Positions 9,180-19,172 of a stretch of 64,000 nt of DNA are shown here, piece by piece (position 1 is the stretch's first letter; each line of letters opens with the position of its first letter). The position numbers and the translations under genes were made by a program. The notes under the pieces were generated by a model. It was not told the DNA's origin. It was given only the letters and a program-made list of their open reading frames with translations, and made no database searches. The stretch is from DASSQJ01 sp963726295 (GTDB taxonomy: Bacteria > Actinomycetota > Actinomycetes > Actinomycetales > Dermatophilaceae): assembly GCA_963726295.1 (NCBI GenBank), contig CAVSBW010000009.1:12896-76895 (forward strand), given 5' to 3'.

Positions 9180-12100
9180 CCCAGACCCATCGCGAAACCG
9201 CCCGGACGGGGCGCCTCGACACGATCCTCCCCATCCCCCGGGGCGAGGGGATGCCGTGCACGCTGCAGCAGGAGGGCTTGTGGTTCGAGCACCAGCTGAA
9301 CCCGGATTCGTCGGCATACCACATGGGCTTCGCGCTGCGGTTGCGTGGGGCGTTGGACGTGGGGGCGTTGCGGTCGGCCCTGTCGGCGCTGATCGTGCGT
9401 CACGAGGTGTTGCGGACCCGGTTCGTCGGGCAGGGCGGTCTCCCGCGGCAGGTGGTCGATGACCCGGCGGAGGACTTCGAGCTTCGGGTCGAGCCGGTCG
9501 AGCCGGCCGCGGTCGAAGCCTGGGCCGCCGCCCAGGTGGACGAGCCGATGGATCTGGCCACGGGCCCGCTGCTGCGGGTGCGGCTGGCCGGCACCGGGCC
9601 GCAGGAGTACGTCCTGGTCCTGGTCCTGCACCACATCGTCGGCGACGGCTGGTCGATCCGCCTGCTCGGGGAGGAGCTCTCCCGGCTGTACACGGCCGAG
9701 GTGACCGGGGGCGAGGCCGACCTGACCCCGCTGCCGATCCAGTCCGCCGACCACGCCGCGTGGCAGCGCAGCCGGGTCGACGACGCCGAGGTCGAGCGCC
9801 AGCTCGCCTTCTGGGTCGAGAACCTCGCCGACCTGCCCACGATCGACCTACCCACCGACCGGCCCCGCCCCGCCCAGCCGACCGGCGAGGGCGGCTTCAT
9901 CCGGCGAGAGCTACCGGTCGAGGTCGGGTCCTCGGCCCGGGAGTTCGCGCGGACCCGTCGGGTGTCGTTCCTGGCGGTGTTGCACGCAGCGTTGCTGTGC
10001 GTGCTGAACCGGTGGACCGGGCAGGAGGACCTCCCGGTGGGGTCGGTGTTCTCGGGGCGGAACCGGCCCGAGGTCGAACCACTAGTCGGGTTGTTCGTCA
10101 ACCAGGTGGTGCTGCGCACGTCCGTGGCGGGCGAGCCCTCCTTCGAGGAGCTGGTCCAGCGCTGCCACGAGTGCATCATGGACGCTGCCGCGCATGAGGA
10201 CACCCCGTTCAACGTCGTCGTCGAGGCCGTCCAGCCCGAGCGGGTCGCCGGGCGGAACCCGCTCTTCCAGGTGGGGTTCACCCTCCAGTCGACCGGCCCG
10301 AGCTTCCCCGACCTCTGCCCCGAGCGACTGGAGACCACGGCTGAGGTCCTCGGCACGGGTCACTCGATGTTCGACGTCGAGATCGAGATCGACGAGGCCG
10401 TGTCCGGCCGGCTCACGATGCGCACCGAGTACTCGAGCGAGCTGTTCGATGCCGAGCGGGTGGAGCGGTTGGTGGCCCACTTCGGGGCCGCGCTGGCCGG
10501 GGGGTTGGCCGACCCGCAGGCCCCCGCGTCCTCGATCGAGGTGATGGACCGGGCGGAACGCGAGCACGTCCTGACCACGGGCAACGACACCACCATGGCG
10601 TACCCCACCACCCTGCTGCACCACCTCGTCGAGAACCAGGCCCGCACCCACCCCGAGGCCGTGGCCGTCCTCGACCACGACGGCACCACCCACACCTACC
10701 GCGAGCTGGACCGAGCCGCCAACCGCCTCGCCCACCACCTGCGCACCCACCTGGACCCGGACACCTGCACCCCGGTCGGCGTCAGCCTCCACCGCGGCAT
10801 CGGCCTGGTCACCGCCCTCCTGGCCTGCTGGAAGGCCGGCGCCACCTACCTGCCCCTGGACCCCGACCTTCCCCGCGAGCGACTCCACCGGCTCCACACC
10901 GACGCCACCCCCGCCGCCGTCATCACCACCAGCACCATCCCTGCACCCCCCGACAGCCCACCGCGCATCCACCTCGACACCGAAACCGACATCCTCGACA
11001 CCCACCCCGACACCGCCCCACCGAACCGGCTCACCCCCCACGACCCCGCCTACATCCTCTACACCTCGGGCTCCACCGGAACCCCCAAGGGCGTCCAGGT
11101 CCCCCACCACGGCCTCACCAACCGGATCCAGTGGATGCAGGACGCCTACCCCATCGACGCCACCGACACCGTCCTGCACAAGACCCCCTACACCTTCGAC
11201 GTCTCCCTCTGGGAGCTCATCTGGCCCCTGACCACCGGCGCCCGCCTCGTCATCGCCGCCCCCGACGGACACCGCGACCCCCACTACCTCCACGACCTCA
11301 TCGAGCACCGGAACATCACCACCGCGCACTTCGTCCCCACCATGCTCGAGACCTACCTCGACCACCTCACCACCCACGAACCCACCCCCCACGACACCCT
11401 CCGCCAGGTCTTCTGCAGCGGCGAGGCCCTCACCACCGACACCGCCAACCGCCTTCTCGACACCCTCCCCCACACCACCCTGCACAACCTCTACGGCCCC
11501 ACCGAGGCCTCCATCGACGTCACCGCCTGGACCTGCCACCCCAGCACCGACCCCACCCCCATCGGCCTGCCCATCGCCAACCACCGCGCCTACGTCCTGG
11601 ACCGCCACCTGCGCCCCGTCCCCCTCGGCGTCCCTGGCCACCTCCACATCGCCGGCACCGGCCTGGCCCACGGCTACCTCAACCAACCCACCACCACCGC
11701 CACCACCTTCATCGCCGACCCCTACACCCCCCACCCCGGCACCCGCATGTACGCCACCGGCGACCTCGTCCGCCGCCGCACCGACGGCACCCTCGACTAC
11801 CTCGGCCGCACCGACCGCCAAACCAAGCTCAACGGCCAACGCCTCGAACCCGCCGAGGTCGAGACCACCCTCACCACCCACCCCGACATCACCCACGCCA
11901 CCGTCCAGGTCCACCACGACACCCTCACCGCCTACCTCCTCCCCACCCCCGGCACCACCCCCGACCCCACCAGGATCCGCGAACACCTCGCCGACCGGCT
12001 CCCGGTCTACATGATCCCCACCCACTACATCACCCTCGACGAACTTCCCCTCACCACCAGCGGAAAGCTCGACCACAACCGCCTCCCCCACCCCACCGAC

Positions 12101-15100
12101 CACACCCCCACCCACCAACCCCCCACCACCCCCACCGAACACTGGCTCACCACCACCTGCACCGACCTCCTCGACACCACCACCCCCATCGGGATGCACC
12201 ACACCTTCTTCGACATCGGCGGCAACTCACTCCACGCCACCCGACTCCTCGCCCGCATCCGCGACCACTACGACATCCACCTCCACCTCCGCGACCTCTT
12301 CACCCACCCCACCCTCGCCCACCTCGCCACCCTCATCGACAACGCCACCCCCACCCACGACCCCACCACCCCCACCCCACCAACCGAGCTGGACTCGGAG
12401 ATCGCCGAGCTCGAGCGCCGGCTGGCCGAGCGCACCGAGCTCGAGCGCCTGCTGGCCGAGAAGCGGGCGGCCAAGGAGAAGCGCAAGGCCGCCCGCCGCA
12501 TCGAACCCGTCCCGCGAGGCGAGGGGATGCCGTGCACGCTGCAGCAGGAGGGCTTGTGGTTCGAGCACCAGCTGAACCCGGATTCGTCGGCCTACCACAT
12601 CGCCTTCGCGCTGCGGTTGCGTGGGGCGTTGGACGTGGGGGCGTTGCGGTCGGCCCTGTCGGCGCTGATCGTGCGTCACGAGGTGTTGCGGACCCGGTTC
12701 GTCGGGCAGGGCGGTCTCCCGCGGCAGGTGGTCGATGACCCGGCGGAGGACTTCGAGCTTCGGGTCGAGCCGGTCGAGCCGGCCGCGGTCGAAGCCTGGG
12801 CCGCCGCCCAGGTGGACGAGCCGATGGATCTGGCCACGGGCCCGCTGCTGCGGGTGCGGCTGGCCGGCACCGGGCCGCAGGAGTACGTCCTGGTCCTGGT
12901 CCTGCACCACATCGTCGGCGACGGCTGGTCGATCCGCCTGCTCGGGGAGGAGCTCTCCCGGCTGTACACGGCCGAGGTGACCGGGGGCGAGGCCGACCTG
13001 ACCCCGCTGCCGATCCAGTCCGCCGACCACGCCGCGTGGCAGCGCAGCCGGGTCGACGACGCCGAGGTCGAGCGCCAGCTCGCCTTCTGGGTCGAGAACC
13101 TCGCCGACCTGCCCACGATCGACCTACCCACCGACCGGCCCCGCCCCGCCCAGCCGACCGGTGCCGGGACGGGGTCCGACCATGCCCTCCCCGAGGCTGT
13201 CGGGCACGCCGCCCGGGAGTTCGCGCGGACCCGTCGGGTGTCGTTCCTGGCGGTGTTGCACGCAGCGTTGCTGTGCGTGCTGAACCGGTGGACCGGGCAG
13301 GAGGACCTCCCGGTGGGGTCGGTGTTCTCGGGGCGGAACCGGCCCGAGGTCGAACCACTGGTCGGGTTGTTCGTCAACCAGGTGGTGCTGCGCACGTCCG
13401 TGGCGGGCGAGCCCTCCTTCGAGGAGCTGGTCCAGCGCTGCCACGAGTGCATCATGGACGCGACGACCTACCAGGACCTCCCGTTCACCAGCGTCGTCGA
13501 GGCCCTCCAGCCGAAGCGGGTCGCCGGGCGGAACCCCCTCTTCCAGGTCAACCTCACCCTCCAGCCGCCCAGCGCGTCACTGGGCGGGCTGAGGCTGCAC
13601 GACGTCGCCGCCGAGCCCCTGAGCGTGGACTTCATGAGCTCCCACCTCGACCTGTCGCTCGGCGTGACGCAGGACGCCGACGGCAGCCTGGTCGTCGGGA
13701 CCGAGTACTCGAGCGAGCTGTTCGATGCCGAGCGGGTGGAGCGGTTGGTGGCCCACTTCGGGGCCGCGCTGGCCGGGGGGTTGGCCGACCCGCAGGCCCC
13801 CGCGTCCTCGATCGAGGTGATGGACCGGGCGGAACGCGAGCACGTCCTGACCACGGGCAACGACACCACCATGGCGTACCCCACCACCCTGCTGCACCAC
13901 CTCGTCGAGAACCAGGCCCGCACCCACCCCGAGGCCGTGGCCGTCCTCGACCACGACGGCACCACCCACACCTACCGCGAGCTGGACCGAGCCGCCAACC
14001 GCCTCGCCCACCACCTGCGCACCCACCTGGACCCGGACACCTGCACCCCGGTCGGCGTCAGCCTCCACCGCGGCATCGGCCTGGTCACCGCCCTCCTGGC
14101 CTGCTGGAAGGCCGGCGCCACCTACCTGCCCCTGGACCCCGACCTTCCCCGCGAGCGACTCCACCGGCTCCACACCGACGCCACCCCCGCCGCCGTCATC
14201 ACCACCAGCACCATCCCTGCACCCCCCGACAGCCCACCGCGCATCCACCTCGACACCGAAACCGACATCCTCGACACCCACCCCGACACCGCCCCACCGA
14301 ACCGGCTCACCCCCCACGACCCCGCCTACATCCTCTACACCTCGGGCTCCACCGGAACCCCCAAGGGCGTCCAGGTCCCCCACCACGGCCTCACCAACCG
14401 GATCCAGTGGATGCAGGACGCCTACCCCATCGACGCCACCGACACCGTCCTGCACAAGACCCCCTACACCTTCGACGTCTCCCTCTGGGAGCTCATCTGG
14501 CCCCTGACCACCGGCGCCCGCCTCGTCATCGCCGCCCCCGACGGACACCGCGACCCCCACTACCTCCACGACCTCATCGAGCACCGGAACATCACCACCG
14601 CGCACTTCGTCCCCACCATGCTCGAGACCTACCTCGACCACCTCACCACCCACGAACCCACCCCCCACGACACCCTCCGCCAGGTCTTCTGCAGCGGCGA
14701 GGCCCTCACCACCGACACCGCCAACCGCCTTCTCGACACCCTCCCCCACACCACCCTGCACAACCTCTACGGCCCCACCGAGGCCTCCATCGACGTCACC
14801 GCCTGGACCTGCCACCCCAGCACCGACCCCACCCCCATCGGCCTGCCCATCGCCAACCACCGCGCCTACGTCCTGGACCGCCACCTGCGCCCCGTCCCCC
14901 TCGGCGTCCCTGGCCACCTCCACATCGCCGGCACCGGCCTGGCCCACGGCTACCTCAACCAACCCACCACCACCGCCACCACCTTCATCGCCGACCCCTA
15001 CACCCCCCACCCCGGCACCCGCATGTACGCCACCGGCGACCTCGTCCGCCGCCGCACCGACGGCACCCTCGACTACCTCGGCCGCACCGACCGCCAAACC

Positions 15101-16507
15101 AAGCTCAACGGCCAACGCCTCGAACCCGCCGAGGTCGAGACCACCCTCACCACCCACCCCGACATCACCCACGCCACCGTCCAGGTCCACCACGACACCC
15201 TCACCGCCTACCTCCTCCCCACCCCCGGCACCACCCCCGACCCCACCAGGATCCGCGAACACCTCGCCGACCGGCTCCCGGTCTACATGATCCCCACCCA
15301 CTACATCACCCTCGACGAACTTCCCCTCACCACCAGCGGAAAGCTCGACCACAACCGCCTCCCCCACCCCACCGACCACACCCCCACCCACCAACCCCCC
15401 ACCACCCCCACCGAACACTGGCTCACCACCACCTGCACCGACCTCCTCGACACCACCACCCCCATCGGGATGCACCACACCTTCTTCGACATCGGCGGCA
15501 ACTCACTCCACGCCACCCGACTCCTCGCCCGCATCCGCGACCACTACGACATCCACCTCCACCTCCGCGACCTCTTCACCCACCCCACCCTCGCCCACCT
15601 CGCCACCCTCATCGACAACGCCACCCCCACCCACGACCCCACCACCCCCACCCCACCAACCGAGCCGCCGACCGGCAGCCTCGTAACGTTCCGCTCCGAG
15701 GGGAGTCGTCCGCCACTGTTCCTCATCCACCCCGTCGGCGGGTCCGTCGCGGGCTACGCGGAGCTGGCCGTCGCCCTCGGCGAGGACCAGCCCGTGCACG
15801 CCATCGAGGACCCCGCCCTGCACGGGCAGGTGCCGCCGGCCGACCTGGCCGAGCGCGCCGAGGCCTACGCCCGCCTCATCCGCGAGGTCCTACCACACGG
15901 TCCGTACCTCGTGGGTGGCTGGTCCCTCGGCGGTGTCATCGCCCACGAGACCGCCCGCCTGCTCGGGGGCGACGGCGACGCGGTGACGGTCCTCGCCCTC
16001 GACGCCGCGACCGTCCCCGAGCGCACGGCGGAGCCCGACGACCTCGAGGTCGGCGCCGCCTTCCTCACCGACCTCGCGGGGAGCGCCGCCGTCACCCTGC
16101 CCGACATCGACCGCGACACGCTGCACGACCTGGGCCGGCCGGCCCTGGAGAAGCTCGCCCTCGACACCCTCATCGAGGCCGGGGTGGCGCCCGAAGCGCT
16201 GCGCGACGAGCTGCACACCCGGCTCCTCGCCTTCGAGGGCAACTACCGCGGTGCCTTCCGGCAGCCGACCCGTCGGGGTGAGCACACCGTGGTCCTCATC
16301 AGTGCCGCGGACAACCCAGAGGGCGCCGGTGACCGCGGGTGGCTCGGGCTCACCCCCGACCTGCGCCGTCGCACCACACCCGGCGACCACTACACGATGT
16401 GGCGGGAACCAAACCTCGGCCAGCTCACCACCAACCTCGCCGCCGCGCTCAAGGACGCCACCGTGACACCGCGGCAGCCCGTGACCGCCCCCGAAACCCC
16501 CAGGTAG
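9176..16507 (+). CDS. Two-module NRPS C-A-T-C-A-T-TE, predicted Ser-Ser
   Basis: A 2,443-residue synthetase. Module 1: C (about 25-460, HHIVGDGWS at 152), A (about 480-985, TSGSTGTPKG at 630), T (Ser1018). Module 2 repeats this 1,092 residues later (T Ser2110). A TE domain (about 2170-2430) has GWSLGG with Ser2250. Both A domains are identical in protein sequence. The pocket reads DVWHFSLIDK, one residue from the standard serine code, so two consecutive Ser are predicted. A helical linker containing DSEIAELERRLAER joins the modules. The ATG overlaps the thioesterase stop (ATGA). The A-T halves are strongly C-rich on this strand (His/Thr/Pro-rich protein), unlike other NRPS genes here, pointing to transfer or conversion. 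The terminal TE could release a peptide here even though other assembly-line proteins exist. Confidence 0.96.
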   Translation: MTQTHRETARTGRLDTILPIPRGEGMPCTLQQEGLWFEHQLNPDSSAYHMGFALRLRGALDVGALRSALSALIVRHEVLRTRFVGQGGLPRQVVDDPAEDFELRVEPVEPAAVEAWAAAQVDEPMDLATGPLLRVRLAGTGPQEYVLVLVLHHIVGDGWSIRLLGEELSRLYTAEVTGGEADLTPLPIQSADHAAWQRSRVDDAEVERQLAFWVENLADLPTIDLPTDRPRPAQPTGEGGFIRRELPVEVGSSAREFARTRRVSFLAVLHAALLCVLNRWTGQEDLPVGSVFSGRNRPEVEPLVGLFVNQVVLRTSVAGEPSFEELVQRCHECIMDAAAHEDTPFNVVVEAVQPERVAGRNPLFQVGFTLQSTGPSFPDLCPERLETTAEVLGTGHSMFDVEIEIDEAVSGRLTMRTEYSSELFDAERVERLVAHFGAALAGGLADPQAPASSIEVMDRAEREHVLTTGNDTTMAYPTTLLHHLVENQARTHPEAVAVLDHDGTTHTYRELDRAANRLAHHLRTHLDPDTCTPVGVSLHRGIGLVTALLACWKAGATYLPLDPDLPRERLHRLHTDATPAAVITTSTIPAPPDSPPRIHLDTETDILDTHPDTAPPNRLTPHDPAYILYTSGSTGTPKGVQVPHHGLTNRIQWMQDAYPIDATDTVLHKTPYTFDVSLWELIWPLTTGARLVIAAPDGHRDPHYLHDLIEHRNITTAHFVPTMLETYLDHLTTHEPTPHDTLRQVFCSGEALTTDTANRLLDTLPHTTLHNLYGPTEASIDVTAWTCHPSTDPTPIGLPIANHRAYVLDRHLRPVPLGVPGHLHIAGTGLAHGYLNQPTTTATTFIADPYTPHPGTRMYATGDLVRRRTDGTLDYLGRTDRQTKLNGQRLEPAEVETTLTTHPDITHATVQVHHDTLTAYLLPTPGTTPDPTRIREHLADRLPVYMIPTHYITLDELPLTTSGKLDHNRLPHPTDHTPTHQPPTTPTEHWLTTTCTDLLDTTTPIGMHHTFFDIGGNSLHATRLLARIRDHYDIHLHLRDLFTHPTLAHLATLIDNATPTHDPTTPTPPTELDSEIAELERRLAERTELERLLAEKRAAKEKRKAARRIEPVPRGEGMPCTLQQEGLWFEHQLNPDSSAYHIAFALRLRGALDVGALRSALSALIVRHEVLRTRFVGQGGLPRQVVDDPAEDFELRVEPVEPAAVEAWAAAQVDEPMDLATGPLLRVRLAGTGPQEYVLVLVLHHIVGDGWSIRLLGEELSRLYTAEVTGGEADLTPLPIQSADHAAWQRSRVDDAEVERQLAFWVENLADLPTIDLPTDRPRPAQPTGAGTGSDHALPEAVGHAAREFARTRRVSFLAVLHAALLCVLNRWTGQEDLPVGSVFSGRNRPEVEPLVGLFVNQVVLRTSVAGEPSFEELVQRCHECIMDATTYQDLPFTSVVEALQPKRVAGRNPLFQVNLTLQPPSASLGGLRLHDVAAEPLSVDFMSSHLDLSLGVTQDADGSLVVGTEYSSELFDAERVERLVAHFGAALAGGLADPQAPASSIEVMDRAEREHVLTTGNDTTMAYPTTLLHHLVENQARTHPEAVAVLDHDGTTHTYRELDRAANRLAHHLRTHLDPDTCTPVGVSLHRGIGLVTALLACWKAGATYLPLDPDLPRERLHRLHTDATPAAVITTSTIPAPPDSPPRIHLDTETDILDTHPDTAPPNRLTPHDPAYILYTSGSTGTPKGVQVPHHGLTNRIQWMQDAYPIDATDTVLHKTPYTFDVSLWELIWPLTTGARLVIAAPDGHRDPHYLHDLIEHRNITTAHFVPTMLETYLDHLTTHEPTPHDTLRQVFCSGEALTTDTANRLLDTLPHTTLHNLYGPTEASIDVTAWTCHPSTDPTPIGLPIANHRAYVLDRHLRPVPLGVPGHLHIAGTGLAHGYLNQPTTTATTFIADPYTPHPGTRMYATGDLVRRRTDGTLDYLGRTDRQTKLNGQRLEPAEVETTLTTHPDITHATVQVHHDTLTAYLLPTPGTTPDPTRIREHLADRLPVYMIPTHYITLDELPLTTSGKLDHNRLPHPTDHTPTHQPPTTPTEHWLTTTCTDLLDTTTPIGMHHTFFDIGGNSLHATRLLARIRDHYDIHLHLRDLFTHPTLAHLATLIDNATPTHDPTTPTPPTEPPTGSLVTFRSEGSRPPLFLIHPVGGSVAGYAELAVALGEDQPVHAIEDPALHGQVPPADLAERAEAYARLIREVLPHGPYLVGGWSLGGVIAHETARLLGGDGDAVTVLALDAATVPERTAEPDDLEVGAAFLTDLAGSAAVTLPDIDRDTLHDLGRPALEKLALDTLIEAGVAPEALRDELHTRLLAFEGNYRGAFRQPTRRGEHTVVLISAADNPEGAGDRGWLGLTPDLRRRTTPGDHYTMWREPNLGQLTTNLAAALKDATVTPRQPVTAPETPR
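9245..12389 (+). repeat. Copy 1 of 3,276-bp tandem NRPS module duplication
   Basis: This interval repeats at 12521-15665 with a constant offset of 3,276 bp (1,092 codons). From about 10424 to 12389 (end of C, all of A and T) the copies look identical by eye. Within the C domain, identity is interrupted by small changes near 9313-9324 and by divergent patches at about 9888-9945 and 10187-10423. The mosaic suggests a recent duplication or gene conversion, with the acceptor part of the C domain kept different. Confidence 0.92.
12521..15665 (+). repeat. Copy 2 of 3,276-bp tandem NRPS module duplication
   Basis: Second copy of the module at 9245-12389. The divergent patches correspond to about 13164-13221 and 13463-13699. 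After the last shared base the copies differ: copy 1 continues into a helical inter-module linker and copy 2 into the thioesterase domain. Repeats this long and similar are prone to short-read assembly collapse, so the module number deserves confirmation. Confidence 0.92.
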
Positions 16508-16516
16508 GAGATCACG

Positions 16517-19117
16517 GTGGGACACACCGACGTCGACGACATCTACGAGCTCTCGCCGCTGCAGCGGGGGATGCTCCTCCACACGGTGCACGACGGCTCG
16601 GCCGACATGTACCTCGGTCAGCACGTCTACGTCATCGATGGCCCCCTGGACGCGGACCTGCTGGTCCGCGCCTGGCGGCAGGTCTTCGAGTCCCACCCCG
16701 CGCTGCGCACGTCCTTCCACTGGGAGGGGCTCGACAAGCCCCTGCAGGTGGTCCACCGCGAGGTCACCCCTCCGTCGCGGACAGAGGATTGGTCCGGCGT
16801 GCCCGAGGACGAACAGCAGGAACGGCTCGACCGCCTCCTCGCCGAGGACCGGGCGACCGGGTTCGACCTCACCGCGCCGCCCCTCCAGCGCCTCTACCTC
16901 GTGCGGCTGAGGCCCGAGCGGCACGCCCTCGCCTGGACGCACCACCACCTGCTGCTCGACGGCTGGTCGGTCCCAGTGTTCATGAACGAGGTGATGGCCC
17001 ACTACCAGGGGATCGTCACCGGTGGCCCGCGGCCGGCGCCGGCGCCGGCCTTCCGCGAGTACATCGCCTGGCTCGACCAGCAGGACATGGACGCCGCCCG
17101 CCGGTTCTGGTCCGAGACGTTGGGCGGGGTGTCGCCGCATCCGCTGCCGGGGTTGCGCGCGCTCGACCCCCGACACGCCACCGGGGAGCCCGGACGACGG
17201 TCGGTGGACATCGCGGGCCGGCTCGAGGACGGCCTGCGCGCGGCCGCGGCCCGCCACCGGGTCACGGTGGGTACCGTCCTCCACGGCGCCTGGGCCGCCG
17301 TCCTCAGCCGCCTCACCCACTCGTCAGACGTCCTCTTCGGCTGCGTCAGCTCGGGCCGCCCCGCCGACCTCCCGGATGTCGACCGAATGATCGGCATGTT
17401 CGTCAACACCCTTCCCGTCGCGGTGGACGTCCCCGGCGACGGCGACCTGGGCGAGTGGCTGCGTGACGTCCAGGCACGAGCCGCCGCGGCCCGCGAGTAC
17501 GAGTTCAGCCCGCTCTCGGACGTCAAGCGATGGGCGGGCGTCCCGGGCCGGCAGCTGTTCGACAGCCTGGTCGTGTTCGCCAACTACTCCTTCGGGGTCG
17601 GCGAGGAGAGCGCCGTCGCCGGACAGCTCTCGGTCCGCTCCCAACGCACCTTCGACAAGGTGAGCGTCCCGCTGGCGCTCATCGTCAACCCGGCGCCGGT
17701 CTCGGAGCTGGAGTTGCTGTGGCACGAGGACCGCTTCGACGCCCACGTCGTCGACGACGTCCTTGCGCTCCTCCTCGCAGTACTCGGAACCCTCCCGGAC
17801 GCGGACCGCACGTCGGCGCTGCTCGCTGCCGGCGACGCGCACACCGAGGCATCGTGCGCCTCCGCCCCCGCGCCCACCGGGGCCCCGCTCCCGGCGGCCC
17901 CCGTGCCGGCCGACGGCCGGGGCCGGACCTCGGCCCCGGTCCCGCCCGCGACCCCCGAGGAGGAGCACATCGCGTCAGCCTGGCGCGAGACGCTCGGCCT
18001 CGAGGAGCTCGATGTCACGGCGAACTTCTTCGACCTCGGCGGAGACTCCTTCACCGCCGTCCGCGCGGTCGGGCGCATCGAGGGGGCGACGGTCGCCATG
18101 CTCGCCCTCCACCCGACGGTCCGCGACCTCGCCGCGGCCCTCGCGGCCGTCGGGCCCGACGAGGAGGACCGGGAGCTCGACGCCGAGATCGCCGAGCTGG
18201 AGCGCCGGCTCGCTGAGACCGGTGGCCCCGTCGGCACGCCCGCTGCGGACACCTCCGTGGAGACGCGCCTCGGCGCGACGGCGGCGCCGTCGGAGGACCG
18301 TTCCCTCCAGGAGCAGCTGACCGCGTACTACGAAGGGCCCGGACGAGAGCAGACCCTCGAGCAGGAGAGCTCGGGTCACGGGGCGCTGGAGTTCGAGCGC
18401 ACCAAGGAGATCGTGCTGCGGCACCTGCCACCGGCTCCGGCCGTCGTCGCCGACATCGGCGGGGGGCCCGGGCGGTTCGCGCTGTGGCTGGCGGAGCTCG
18501 GGTACGAGGTCCTTCACCGCGAGATCGTGCCGTCCTTCGTCGACGAGGTGAACCGCGCTGCGCAGGACAAGGGGCTCGCGGTCGAGTCGGCCGTCGGTGA
18601 CGCCCGGTGGCTCGACCTCGACGACGAGAGCGTCGATGCAGTCCTGCTGTTGGGGCCGCTCTACTACCTGCCCTCCGAGGAGGACCGGCTCGCCGTGCTG
18701 CGCGAGGCGCGGCGCGTCGTCCGCCCCGGGGGCCCGGTGTACGGGGCCGGCATCTCCCGCTGGGCCAGCCGCATGGACGGCATGCTGCGCGAGCGCATGT
18801 ACGAGCGGGGACCCCAGATGCTCGAGCTCATCGCCGCGGTCGAGCAGACCGGCGTCCTGCCCTCCGCAGCCGCAGGCGGCTACACCGCCTTCACCCACCT
18901 CCCGCGCCAGCTGGCCACCGAGCTCGAGGCGGCAGAGCTCGAGGTCACCGACCTCGTGAGCGTCGAGGGGGCGGCGTTCCTCGTCGACGACCTCAGCGAG
19001 CGGATGGCCGACCCCCGCGCCCGCGAGGCCGTGCTCGCCGGCGCCCGCGCCCAAGAGCGGGTCCCGGAGCTGCTCGGTCTCGGTCCGCACCTGGTGGCGA
19101 CCGGCGTCCGGCGATGA
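16517..19117 (+). CDS. NRPS C-T-methyltransferase, no A domain
   Basis: An 866-residue protein with a full C domain (about 5-435, HHHLLLDGWS near 146), a T domain (FDLGGDSF, Ser511), a short helical linker (DAEIAELERRLAE, close to the linker in the preceding NRPS) and a class I SAM methyltransferase domain (about 600-855, motif I VADIGGGPGRF near 646). No adenylation domain is present, so the T domain must be loaded by another protein. Candidates are the free Thr A domain or the Cys-type acyl shuttles around 37-43 kb. The start is GTG 16517, preceded by AGGAG that overlaps the upstream stop codon. The methyltransferase looks like a stand-alone UbiE-type enzyme fused to the C-terminus rather than one inserted in an A domain. 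Confidence 0.93.
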   Translation: MGHTDVDDIYELSPLQRGMLLHTVHDGSADMYLGQHVYVIDGPLDADLLVRAWRQVFESHPALRTSFHWEGLDKPLQVVHREVTPPSRTEDWSGVPEDEQQERLDRLLAEDRATGFDLTAPPLQRLYLVRLRPERHALAWTHHHLLLDGWSVPVFMNEVMAHYQGIVTGGPRPAPAPAFREYIAWLDQQDMDAARRFWSETLGGVSPHPLPGLRALDPRHATGEPGRRSVDIAGRLEDGLRAAAARHRVTVGTVLHGAWAAVLSRLTHSSDVLFGCVSSGRPADLPDVDRMIGMFVNTLPVAVDVPGDGDLGEWLRDVQARAAAAREYEFSPLSDVKRWAGVPGRQLFDSLVVFANYSFGVGEESAVAGQLSVRSQRTFDKVSVPLALIVNPAPVSELELLWHEDRFDAHVVDDVLALLLAVLGTLPDADRTSALLAAGDAHTEASCASAPAPTGAPLPAAPVPADGRGRTSAPVPPATPEEEHIASAWRETLGLEELDVTANFFDLGGDSFTAVRAVGRIEGATVAMLALHPTVRDLAAALAAVGPDEEDRELDAEIAELERRLAETGGPVGTPAADTSVETRLGATAAPSEDRSLQEQLTAYYEGPGREQTLEQESSGHGALEFERTKEIVLRHLPPAPAVVADIGGGPGRFALWLAELGYEVLHREIVPSFVDEVNRAAQDKGLAVESAVGDARWLDLDDESVDAVLLLGPLYYLPSEEDRLAVLREARRVVRPGGPVYGAGISRWASRMDGMLRERMYERGPQMLELIAAVEQTGVLPSAAAGGYTAFTHLPRQLATELEAAELEVTDLVSVEGAAFLVDDLSERMADPRAREAVLAGARAQERVPELLGLGPHLVATGVRR

Positions 19118-19172
19118 CGGCCCACGGGACGTGGTCGCGGCGAACCCGGACCGGACGGGACGGGACGGACTG

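Noticed and set aside
10082..12202. Long minus-strand frames opposite the Ser modules (also 13577-15478), Gly/Val-rich
   Set aside because: They lie exactly opposite conserved A-T domains, are duplicated with them and show no family motif; they are by-products of the C-rich coding strand.
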